Source: Bifidobacterium breve (GTDB lineage: Bacteria > Actinomycetota > Acidimicrobiia > Acidimicrobiales > Ilumatobacteraceae). From it: DNA of 9,243 nt. The DNA is taken from contig CAMBPP010000051.1 in assembly GCA_945869715.1 (NCBI GenBank), positions 1-9,243 on the forward strand, given 5' to 3'. The notes below the pieces were generated by a model. It ran no database searches and was not told the origin of the DNA. It was given only the letters and a program-made list of their open reading frames with translations. Below, piece after piece: positions 1 through 6,575 of this stretch (the stretch's first letter is position 1; the number at the start of each line of letters is the position of its first letter). A program made the position numbers and the translations under genes.

Positions 1-93
1 ATCGACCGCATGGCGAAAGAACGTCACAATGTGGAAGACATCCGTGAGATGTACACCAACGATCTTCGTTTCTTAAGGCAGTTCTCGTCATGA
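1..93 (+). CDS. pheS: Phenylalanyl-tRNA synthetase alpha subunit, C-terminal fragment
   Basis: Only the last 30 codons are in the window; the 5' part lies upstream. Frame 1 reads IDRMAKERHNVEDIREMY and then NDLRFLRQFSS before the TGA at 91-93. The NDLRFLRQF ending and the preceding IDR element are the typical C-terminus of bacterial PheS, the catalytic alpha subunit that forms Phe-AMP and charges tRNA-Phe as an alpha2-beta2 tetramer with PheT in the cytoplasm. The stop overlaps the pheT start (ATGA at 90-93), as expected of a co-transcribed and translationally coupled pheST pair. The assignment rests on a short tail plus its position immediately before pheT. Confidence 0.93.
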   Translation: MDRMAKERHNVEDIREMYTNDLRFLRQFSS

Positions 94-2447
94 AAATTCT
101 CTTGTCTTGGCTCAACGAGTTCGCCAACTTCGGCACCGATACTGAAAACCTCAGTGATGCACTGACCTCATTGGGTATGCCCGTTGAAGAAGTCATCGAG
201 TCGGGTTCGCGCTTGCAAGGCATTGTTGTGGCACAGGTGATACGTACCGAGCGTCACCCCGATGCCGAAAAGGTTCACCGCGTGTATGTGACGACCGATG
301 GTGCAAACGAACTTCATGTGTGGTGTGGCGCTTTCAACATGTCGGTTGGCGACAAAATTCCACTTGCGACTCTCGGCACAACGATGCCCGATGGTCGCCA
401 AATATTGAAGCGTGGAATTCTTGGAATCGATAGTGAAGGCATGTTGTGCAGCGCCAAGGAATTAGAACTGAACGAAGATCATGGTGGAATATTCATATTG
501 CCATCACACCTGCCACTAGGTATTGAACTCTTCGATGCACTTGGTGCAACAACCGACACCATTTTTGATATCGACCTCACCCGTAACCGCCCAGAGTGCT
601 GGGGGCATTTAGGTGTTGCTCGCGATCTTGCTGCGCACTTGGCCATTCCTTTACAAGTGAAGAAGATAAATGTTCAGGCTGCGCCAGTGCACAAAGTTGA
701 AATCGATATTGCAAGTCAAGATGCCTGTGGGCGCTTCACGGCAACGGTGGTAAAAAATATTTCAGTGCGCTCGTCGCCACAGTGGTTGCAAGACAGGTTG
801 TCTCGCAGTGGAATGCGCTCTATCAACAACGTTGTTGATGCTTCTAACTTCGTCATGCTTGAGCTCAATCAGCCAACACACGCCTACGATCTCAATGCGG
901 TCAGTAGTGGTTTCCGTGTACGTTTCGCATTACCGCAAGAAACCCTGGTCACACTCGATGGTGCAACACGCGAGTTAGACCCAACCGACATCGTTATTGC
1001 AAATGGTGAAAACACCGCAGTTGGCCTCGGTGGAGTGATGGGTGGTCTGCACTCTGAAGTCACCGATACAACCACAGAGATTGTGCTTGAAGCTGCATGG
1101 TTCCCGGCCGACACGGTTCTAGAGTCTGCCGCTCGGCATGGTCTGCGTTCAGAAGCATCTGCGCGATTTGAAAGAGGAGTCGACCCATTTGGTGCGGAAT
1201 ATGCAGCATTGCGATTCATTGAGATCTTGCAAATAACGTGCCCAGATCTAGTGGTGTGCGGTTCATCTCAGGTTGTTGCCAATGACACGTGCCCGCAGCA
1301 ACTCACACAAATCACCTTGCGGTTGTCGCAAGTGTTGCGCGTTCTCGGGGTTTCTCTCAGCGCCCCTGAAGTGCATGAACTCATTGGGCCAATCGGATTC
1401 GTTGTCGCCGACCAAAAAGATGGCAACGTCTTGGTCGGTATTCCTTCTTGGCGGCCCGATTGCACGAGTGAAGTAGATGTCATTGAAGAAATTGCTCGAC
1501 ACTACGGATACGACGCACTAGGGAAGTCAGTTCCTCATTCACCAGTGCACGGACGGTTGTCTTCAGTGCAGCAACGGCGACGTTTGGTGCATGAGGTGAT
1601 GGTGGAAGCCGGTTGGTGCGAAGCAATGCCTAACCCGTTTCTCGACCCTTTCGCCACACGACTTGCTGGTATTGACGACAGCGCACAACTTGCACTGGTC
1701 AACCCCCTTGTTGCAGAAGAGTCTGTGTTGCGAGTCTCATTGCGACCAGGTTTGTTGCGTGCAATTGCGTATAACCAATCGCATCGTGTCGACAACATTC
1801 ATCTCTACGAAGTAGGGCGTGTCTACCCACGGGGTGCAAGTGCATTGCCCGATGAAGAAGAGATGTTGTGTGTGATGTCGGTTGATTCAGATGGGCAAGA
1901 ACTTTCTGCACTTTCCACATGGAACTTATTGGTCGATGCCTTAGGTATCGGTGCTCAGATCGATCAGAAGAACGCTCCTGCTGGCTTTCACCCAGGGCGT
2001 AGCGCAACTCTGCGTCGAGGTAAAACGGTCATTGGTGCCATCGGAGAAATCTCTCCGGTTGTCCTCAAGCAACAGGGCATCACGGGGCGTGTGAGTTGTT
2101 TGGAGTTATCACTCTCTACCGTGTTGCGTGAAGAGCCAAAGGCAGTTGCGGCGAAAACAGTGAGTCGTTATCCGTCGAGCGATGTTGATCTTGCTTTCGT
2201 TGTCCCAAATACGGTGTCTGCTTTTGATGTACACCGCGCTGTGCGGCAAGGTGCAGGAGCGCTTGCTCTCTCCGTTGACCTTTTCGATATTTATCGTGGC
2301 AAGGGCGTCAGCGACGACTCCCGCAGTTTGGCCTTCCGCATCCGACTCCAGGCTCCCGATCGCACCCTGACTGATGAAGAAGTGGCTACTGCTCGACAAA
2401 AGAGCATCGATGCTGTCGCCAAATTAGGGGCGCAACTGCGGACCTAG
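90..2447 (+). CDS. pheT: Phenylalanyl-tRNA synthetase beta subunit
   Basis: This 785-residue protein has the full length expected of bacterial PheT (about 790-830). The beta subunit binds tRNA-Phe, edits Tyr-tRNA-Phe and completes the synthetase tetramer. Visible domains in order: an N-terminal MKILLSWLNEF segment; an EMAPII-like tRNA-binding domain at roughly 40-150 (HPDAEKVHR, then GMLCSAKEL); a B3/4 editing domain from about 216 (RSINNVVDASNFVMLELNQP, QPTHAYD at 261-267); a B5 domain at about 408-480 with IPSWRPD at 451-457 and the acidic DVIEEIARHYGYD from 463; a catalytic-like core; and a C-terminal FDX-ACB anticodon-recognition domain from about 692 (SRYPSSDVDLAFVV) to the end. The ATG at 90 overlaps the pheS stop; TTAAGG at 73-78 is a modest, somewhat distant ribosome binding site. 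No truncation or frameshift is seen. No terminator hairpin with a U-tract follows it. Confidence 0.98.
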   Translation: MKILLSWLNEFANFGTDTENLSDALTSLGMPVEEVIESGSRLQGIVVAQVIRTERHPDAEKVHRVYVTTDGANELHVWCGAFNMSVGDKIPLATLGTTMPDGRQILKRGILGIDSEGMLCSAKELELNEDHGGIFILPSHLPLGIELFDALGATTDTIFDIDLTRNRPECWGHLGVARDLAAHLAIPLQVKKINVQAAPVHKVEIDIASQDACGRFTATVVKNISVRSSPQWLQDRLSRSGMRSINNVVDASNFVMLELNQPTHAYDLNAVSSGFRVRFALPQETLVTLDGATRELDPTDIVIANGENTAVGLGGVMGGLHSEVTDTTTEIVLEAAWFPADTVLESAARHGLRSEASARFERGVDPFGAEYAALRFIEILQITCPDLVVCGSSQVVANDTCPQQLTQITLRLSQVLRVLGVSLSAPEVHELIGPIGFVVADQKDGNVLVGIPSWRPDCTSEVDVIEEIARHYGYDALGKSVPHSPVHGRLSSVQQRRRLVHEVMVEAGWCEAMPNPFLDPFATRLAGIDDSAQLALVNPLVAEESVLRVSLRPGLLRAIAYNQSHRVDNIHLYEVGRVYPRGASALPDEEEMLCVMSVDSDGQELSALSTWNLLVDALGIGAQIDQKNAPAGFHPGRSATLRRGKTVIGAIGEISPVVLKQQGITGRVSCLELSLSTVLREEPKAVAAKTVSRYPSSDVDLAFVVPNTVSAFDVHRAVRQGAGALALSVDLFDIYRGKGVSDDSRSLAFRIRLQAPDRTLTDEEVATARQKSIDAVAKLGAQLRT

Positions 2448-2460
2448 CCCTTCATGATGC

Positions 2461-2489
2461 TTGTATTACTATACATTTCAATGTATAGT
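2461..2489 (+). promoter_or_regulatory. Predicted sigma70-type promoter of the arg operon
   Basis: TTGTAT at 2461-2466 (matches the first three bases of TTGACA) and TATAGT at 2484-2489 (5 of 6 to TATAAT) are separated by exactly 17 bp. The -10 ends 7 bases before the argC ATG at 2497, so initiation would fall at 2496-2497, on or next to the start codon. This is the layout of leaderless actinobacterial promoters. Both hexamers lie almost entirely inside the ARG-box palindrome, so repressor binding would directly block RNA polymerase. Hexamers and spacing are seen directly; promoter activity and start point are inferred. Confidence 0.66.
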
Positions 2490-2495
2490 AATACA
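2462..2495. promoter_or_regulatory. Tandem ARG-box operator (perfect 34-bp inverted repeat)
   Basis: Two 16-base arms (2462-2477 and 2480-2495) are perfect reverse complements around a TC centre. Each arm also contains a smaller palindrome of the form TGTAT-N4-ATACA: box 1 at 2462-2475 (N4 = TACT) and box 2 at 2482-2495 (N4 = AGTA). The 5-4-5 layout matches the core of known ARG boxes (TGAAT-N4-ATTCA in enterobacteria), with T for A at the third position. The box centres are 20 bp apart, close to two helical turns and to the 21-bp spacing of paired ARG boxes bound by hexameric ArgR. The site is just upstream of argC and argR is in the same operon, so arginine-dependent repression by ArgR is the natural reading. 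Binding itself is inferred. Confidence 0.82.
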
Positions 2496-2496
2496 T

Positions 2497-3522
2497 ATGG
2501 CTAAGAAAACAGCAGCAATACTTGGGGCAACGGGGTACACGGGAGTCGAATTATTGCGCCTCATCGCCCAGCACCCTGAAATGGAAGTGGTGTTTGCAAG
2601 TGGAGATTCGCAAGCTGGCGAGAAACTCTCACATTTGTATCCAAGCTTGCGGGCGGCGTACCCCGACCTCGTGGCTCAGGTGTATTCTCCCGAGGCAGTT
2701 TCAGGCGTCGATGTTGTTTTTCTCGGGCTTCCACATGAGTCGTCGGTCGAAGTAGTTCCCCAACTACTGGGTGATGTTGGCTGTGTTGTCGACCTCTCTG
2801 CGGCGTTTCGATTGCGCGACACAGCGCAGTACCCGCAGTGGTATGGCTTCGAGCACACTCATCCTGAATGTGTTGCCCAAGCTGTTTACGGTTTACCCGA
2901 GGTGTACAGAAAAGAACTTGTAGGAGCGAAACTCATTGCCACGCCAGGGTGCTATGTCACTGCAGCAACCCTTGCCTTGCGTCCGTTTGTGCGTGGCGGA
3001 ATCTTTCATCCAGAAGGGCTCATCGTCGATGCTGCTTCCGGTGTGTCAGGCGCAGGTAAGGCTTTGAAGTCTTCGAGCATGTTCACGAGTGTTGACGAAG
3101 ATTTCTCTGCCTACGGCCTTGTCTCGCATCGTCATACGCCAGAGATGGAGCAAGAAATTGGTGGGCAAGTTCTCTTCACGCCTCACTTAGCCCCCATGAA
3201 TAGGGGCATTTTGGCAACCTGTTATGCGCGGCCTATGTCGACAAAAACAACTACAGAGAGTCTTTTGCAAGTTCTTGTAGATGCTTACAAGAGTGAAAAA
3301 TTTGTTGTCGTGGGCGAAGAGATCCCTTCAACAAAATCAACACAGGGAACTAATGCTGTACACATCACTGCGCGTTACGACGCGCGCACGGGTTATGCAA
3401 TTGTTATTGCTGCTCTCGACAACCTCACAAAAGGTGCGTCCGGTGGAGCAGTGCAGTCGGCAAACGTTGCTCTTGGTCTGAATGAATCACTCGGTCTGAG
3501 CGCGGTGGGTGTGTGGCCATGA
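2497..3522 (+). CDS. argC: N-acetyl-gamma-glutamyl-phosphate reductase
   Basis: This 341-residue enzyme reduces N-acetylglutamyl-5-phosphate to the semialdehyde with NADPH, the third step of arginine synthesis. The N-terminal Rossmann motif GATGYTG (10-16) binds NADP. The catalytic cysteine is C152 in ATPGCYVTAATLAL, and SGVSGAG (181-187), HRHTPEMEQ (from 211) and HLAPMNRGILATC are further family signatures. The usual motif is GCYPT; here the proline is replaced by valine. I chose the ATG at 2497. An in-frame TTG at 2461 would add 12 residues encoded by the operator palindrome, and these resemble nothing in the family. There is no Shine-Dalgarno sequence before the ATG, because the palindrome ends one base before it, which suggests leaderless translation. 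It is the first gene of the operon. Confidence 0.97.
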   Translation: MAKKTAAILGATGYTGVELLRLIAQHPEMEVVFASGDSQAGEKLSHLYPSLRAAYPDLVAQVYSPEAVSGVDVVFLGLPHESSVEVVPQLLGDVGCVVDLSAAFRLRDTAQYPQWYGFEHTHPECVAQAVYGLPEVYRKELVGAKLIATPGCYVTAATLALRPFVRGGIFHPEGLIVDAASGVSGAGKALKSSSMFTSVDEDFSAYGLVSHRHTPEMEQEIGGQVLFTPHLAPMNRGILATCYARPMSTKTTTESLLQVLVDAYKSEKFVVVGEEIPSTKSTQGTNAVHITARYDARTGYAIVIAALDNLTKGASGGAVQSANVALGLNESLGLSAVGVWP

Positions 3523-4403
3523 TGTCTGCGAACGAAACTGCAGCAGTGCTCATTGAAGCTTTGCCATATATCCAGCGCTTTGCTGGGTCGACGGTGGTGG
3601 TGAAATACGGCGGCAATGCTTTGTCGGGCACCACTCACACAGACCCACTGAAAGTTTTTGCTGAAGACATGGTTTTTCTCGCTTCTGTCGGCATTCGACC
3701 CATCGTGGTGCATGGAGGTGGACCACAAATCAATGCTGAACTGGAACGACAGGGAATTGAAAGCAAGTTTGTCAATGGCCGGCGCGTGACTGATGCGCCA
3801 ACAATGAAAGTTGTTGAAGAGGTGCTTGCAAACCAAGTGAATCCAAGCATCGTTGAAGCAATCAATAGCTGTGGTGGTAAGGCCCGAGGATTATCAGGAG
3901 CTAAAGACGGGCTCATTTCTGTCGTTCAACGTAATGAGTCGCTCGGATTCGTTGGTGACGTAGTTGGTATCGGCTCACAGGCGCTTGCTGACGTTCTTTC
4001 TGCGGGCGAAATTCCGGTTATTGCAACGGTCGGCGTCGACACCAATGGGCAGACCTTTAACATCAATGCCGATTCTGTTGCGGCGTTTGTTGCAGGTGAA
4101 ATGAAAGCAGAAAAGCTTCTGTATCTCACCGATATTGAAGGGCTGCGTCGCGACGTGTCTCGGGCAGACTCTCTCATTAGCTCTCTCACCGACACAGAAC
4201 TCAATGATCTCCTCAGCGATGGAACTATTGCTGGCGGAATGATTCCTAAGGCAGAGAGCTGCATGGAAGCTGTTGGGCTTGGGGTGCCAGCGGTGCACAT
4301 TCTCGACGGGCGCATTGCCCACGTCAGCATTATCGAGCTTTTTACTGATGCAGGAATTGGAACAATGGTGACAAAAAGTGATTCAACAAAGGTGGCAAAG
4401 TAA
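3519..4403 (+). CDS. argB: Acetylglutamate kinase
   Basis: It phosphorylates N-acetylglutamate with ATP, the second step of arginine synthesis. With the ATG at 3519 it has 294 residues. Visible amino-acid-kinase motifs are VVKYGGNAL with K29, VVHGGGPQIN (63-72), NGRRVTD (86-92, acetylglutamate contact), FNINADSVAAF (180-190), TDIEGL (204-209) and GGMIPK with K244. About 26 residues (including LIEALPYIQRF) precede the first kinase strand, and the tail reads ELFTDAGIGTMV. Both traits mark the hexameric, arginine-inhibited class (Pseudomonas/Thermotoga type) rather than the short E. coli enzyme, so allosteric feedback is inferred. ATG 3519 overlaps the argC TGA. ATG 3522 and GTG 3513 are alternatives, but GGTGGG at 3504-3509 is best spaced for 3519. 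argJ, usually located before it in this operon type, is absent. Confidence 0.96.
   Translation: MMSANETAAVLIEALPYIQRFAGSTVVVKYGGNALSGTTHTDPLKVFAEDMVFLASVGIRPIVVHGGGPQINAELERQGIESKFVNGRRVTDAPTMKVVEEVLANQVNPSIVEAINSCGGKARGLSGAKDGLISVVQRNESLGFVGDVVGIGSQALADVLSAGEIPVIATVGVDTNGQTFNINADSVAAFVAGEMKAEKLLYLTDIEGLRRDVSRADSLISSLTDTELNDLLSDGTIAGGMIPKAESCMEAVGLGVPAVHILDGRIAHVSIIELFTDAGIGTMVTKSDSTKVAK
4388..4395 (+). promoter_or_regulatory. Ribosome binding site of argD
   Basis: AAAGGTGG matches AAAGGAGG in seven of eight bases and stands 7 bases before the argD ATG at 4403. It lies within the last codons of argB and supports this start over downstream alternatives. Confidence 0.75.
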
Positions 4404-5647
4404 TGACTAAGCACGCATTTCTCGAAAACAATGCGCAACCCGTTCCGCAGGCAGTAGGGATGACCCATTGCCCTTTCCTTCCCGTCTTTGGGCCACCTGC
4501 GGTGATGTTTGTTCGCGGGCAAGGTACTGAGTTGTGGGATTCAGAGGGGAAGCGTTACCTCGATTTCCTCTGCGGTCTCGCGGTGACCTCCTTGGGTCAT
4601 TCGCATTCGTGCGTCACCGAGGCACTGACGCATCAAGCCGCTGAACTCATTCACGTGAGCAACTTTTTTGCTAACCCGGTTGCCACTGCTGCAGCAATAG
4701 ATATCAACCAACTTCTGGAAAGTGCTACCGGCAGCAGCGGTCAAGTTTTTTTCTGCAACTCTGGGGCTGAAGCAAACGAGGCTGCAATCAAACTCGCTCG
4801 TAAACACGGTGGTCGTGGTCGCCACACAATGGTGTCGGCGCTGGGAAGCTTTCACGGTCGTACTCTTGGTGCGCTGGCAGCCACTGGCCAACCAGCAAAG
4901 CATGAACCATTTCAACCCATGCCAGAAGGTTTCAAGCATGTTGCCTATGGCGATATCGAGGCGATGTCGCAAGCAGTCGATTCGTCGGTAGCAGCGGTGT
5001 TGCTCGAACCAATTCAAGGTGAGGGTGGAGTGATCCCAGCCCCTGCTGGTTACTTGAAAGCTGTGGAGTCGCTGTGCAAAGAACGTGGTGTGCTTCTGAT
5101 TATCGATGAAGTGCAAACAGGAATGGGTCGCACCGGAAAATGGTTTGGCTTTGAACATTCTGGTATTTCGCCCGATGCAGTATTGATGGCAAAGGCTCTC
5201 GGCAACGGTGTTCCAGTCGGTGCAATATGGGTGAAGGAAGATGTTTCCAAGGTTCTCCAGCCAGGAGACCACGGCAGCACATATAGCGGCACAGCGCTTG
5301 TGACTTCTGTAGTGCGTGCTGTGATTGCAGAAATGAAACGCATCAACGCGCCTCTACTTGCTCAGACCGTGGGGGCACAACTGACAGAGAAACTGAAAGC
5401 TGTTCCTGGCGTCGTTGGCGTTCGAGGGGCTGGTCTACTGCTTGGCATCGAGTTGGCACAAAGATGCGACGCTACAAAGGTGTATCAGGGCTGTCTCGCG
5501 CAGGGTTTGGTCACTAATGCGGTCAATTCTTCAACAATTCGTATGGCGCCTCCTTTGAATGTCAGTGCTGAACACATTGAGGAAGCTGTTGCCATTTTCA
5601 CAAATGTGATGGCTCAGGTAATGAAGGAAGTCGAGGCCTCTTCATGA
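4403..5647 (+). CDS. argD: Acetylornithine aminotransferase
   Basis: This PLP-dependent class III aminotransferase (414 residues, usual length about 400) converts N-acetylglutamate semialdehyde and glutamate to N-acetylornithine and 2-oxoglutarate. Visible motifs are the N-terminal GTELWDSEGKRYLDFLCGLA; the phosphate-binding CNSGAEANEAAIKLAR (NSGAEANE at 119-126); SFHGRTLGALAATG (149-162); IIDEVQTGMGRTGKWF with D235 and E236 for the PLP ring; and the Schiff-base lysine K264 in MAKALGNGVPVGA. The segment around T293 reads HGSTYSGTAL where most acetylornithine enzymes have HxSTFGGNPL, a noticeable variation near the cofactor phosphate. The start ATG shares one base with the argB stop (TAATG). 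Related enzymes act on ornithine, succinylornithine or GABA; the arg operon context fixes the role. In many bacteria ArgD also serves lysine synthesis, which cannot be judged here. Confidence 0.96.
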   Translation: MTKHAFLENNAQPVPQAVGMTHCPFLPVFGPPAVMFVRGQGTELWDSEGKRYLDFLCGLAVTSLGHSHSCVTEALTHQAAELIHVSNFFANPVATAAAIDINQLLESATGSSGQVFFCNSGAEANEAAIKLARKHGGRGRHTMVSALGSFHGRTLGALAATGQPAKHEPFQPMPEGFKHVAYGDIEAMSQAVDSSVAAVLLEPIQGEGGVIPAPAGYLKAVESLCKERGVLLIIDEVQTGMGRTGKWFGFEHSGISPDAVLMAKALGNGVPVGAIWVKEDVSKVLQPGDHGSTYSGTALVTSVVRAVIAEMKRINAPLLAQTVGAQLTEKLKAVPGVVGVRGAGLLLGIELAQRCDATKVYQGCLAQGLVTNAVNSSTIRMAPPLNVSAEHIEEAVAIFTNVMAQVMKEVEASS

Positions 5648-6573
5648 GCATTCGTCACGTACTCGACATCTCCGATCTTGCAGTCAATGAACTGCATGAT
5701 GTTCTTGCACTCGCGCAAGTACCCGTAGCGCAACTAGGTGCTCCATTGAGCGGCCATTGTGCCGCCCTCATTTTTGAAAAGCCTTCCAACAGGACGCGGC
5801 ATTCTATGGAAGTAGCAGTGGTACAACTCGGCGGTCACCCTGTCTATACCCGTGGCGAGGAAGTGGGCATTGATGTAAGAGAAACAGCGGAAGATGTTGC
5901 CCAAGTGATGGCGGGGTACCACGCATTTCTCGGTGCTCGAGTATTTCGGCACGATGTTATTCAGAGAATGGCCGCGGTGTCATCAGTTCCCGTTGTCAAT
6001 ATGTTGAGTGATGTTGCGCACCCACTGCAGGCACTTGCCGATGTTTTGACTATGCAACAACAACATGGCAATTTGCAAGGGAAGAGAATCTCGTGGGTGG
6101 GTGACTTCAATAATGTTGCGAAGTCTCTCGCCCAGGCGTGCGTCATGTTGGGTGCGGAGTTTGTTGTTTCAACGCCACCGCAATACCGTCCTATCGACAG
6201 CGAACTTGCAGCCATTAACTCCTTAGGCGAAGGAAGCGTGCAGTATGTTGCCGCACCTGCTGAAGCGGTCAAAGGATCAGTGGCAGTGCACACCGATGTC
6301 TGGATCTCTATGGGTGAAGAATCTGTGGCTGCGCAAAAGGCTGCAGCATTTGCGGGATTCATGGTGACGCAACATCTGATGGCCAACGCACAACAAGGTG
6401 CATGTTTTTATCATTGCCTCCCGGCGCATCGTGGTTCTGAGGTGGAAGCCGGTGTCATTGATGGGCCCAACAGTCGTGTCTTTGAACAGGCTCATAATCG
6501 TTTGCACAGTGCTCGTGGTTTATTGGCCTGGATTTTTCAACAGCAGAGTCCAGCAGTAAAGGAACGTGCGTAA
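5644..6573 (+). CDS. argF: Ornithine carbamoyltransferase, anabolic
   Basis: It transfers the carbamoyl group from carbamoyl phosphate to ornithine, giving citrulline and phosphate. Its 309 residues match the family length. The N-terminal domain has the carbamoyl-phosphate loop FEKPSNRTR (44-52); the common form is STRTR, so N49 replaces the threonine. HPLQALADVLT (126-136) follows. The C-terminal ornithine domain shows WVGDFNNVAKSL (151-162), DVWISMG (218-224) with the ornithine-binding SMG, and HCLPAHRG (257-264) with the active-site cysteine C258. SMG and HCLP favour OTCase over aspartate carbamoyltransferase. ATG 5644 overlaps the argD TGA (ATGA), and GAGG at 5633-5636 is 7 bases upstream. 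Its place in a biosynthetic operon argues for the anabolic role rather than the arginine deiminase pathway. Confidence 0.96.
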   Translation: MSIRHVLDISDLAVNELHDVLALAQVPVAQLGAPLSGHCAALIFEKPSNRTRHSMEVAVVQLGGHPVYTRGEEVGIDVRETAEDVAQVMAGYHAFLGARVFRHDVIQRMAAVSSVPVVNMLSDVAHPLQALADVLTMQQQHGNLQGKRISWVGDFNNVAKSLAQACVMLGAEFVVSTPPQYRPIDSELAAINSLGEGSVQYVAAPAEAVKGSVAVHTDVWISMGEESVAAQKAAAFAGFMVTQHLMANAQQGACFYHCLPAHRGSEVEAGVIDGPNSRVFEQAHNRLHSARGLLAWIFQQQSPAVKERA

Positions 6574-6575
6574 TT

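Noticed and set aside
2042..2057. Perfect 6-bp hairpin CGGAGA-AATC-TCTCCG
   Set aside because: It sits in the middle of pheT with no T-tract and can be explained by coding sequence; short stems of this size are expected by chance.
2462..2495. Minus-strand promoter reading back into pheT, suggested by the symmetry of the palindrome
   Set aside because: The dyad gives a TATAGT on the minus strand too, but the paired -35 is ATGTAT, poorer than on the plus strand, and no minus-strand gene follows.
2461..2496. In-frame TTG start that would extend argC by 12 residues
   Set aside because: The added residues are encoded wholly by the operator palindrome, have no resemblance to ArgC N-termini, and have no ribosome binding site; ATG 2497 begins right at the Rossmann strand.
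3190..3207. Terminator-like hairpin (GCCCC, 8-base loop, GGGGC, then ATTTT)
   Set aside because: It lies inside argC and encodes the conserved HLAPMNRGIL stretch; the stem is only 5 bp and the T run is short.
3926..4522. Antisense open frame of 198 codons opposite argB and the argD start
   Set aside because: Low-complexity Ser/Thr/Pro/Arg composition typical of an antisense shadow, with no family resemblance.
4541..5272. Long antisense open frame (243 codons) opposite argD
   Set aside because: It is a shadow of the argD coding frame: it is rich in Cys, His and Trp, has no recognisable domain, and is opposite a clearly conserved enzyme.
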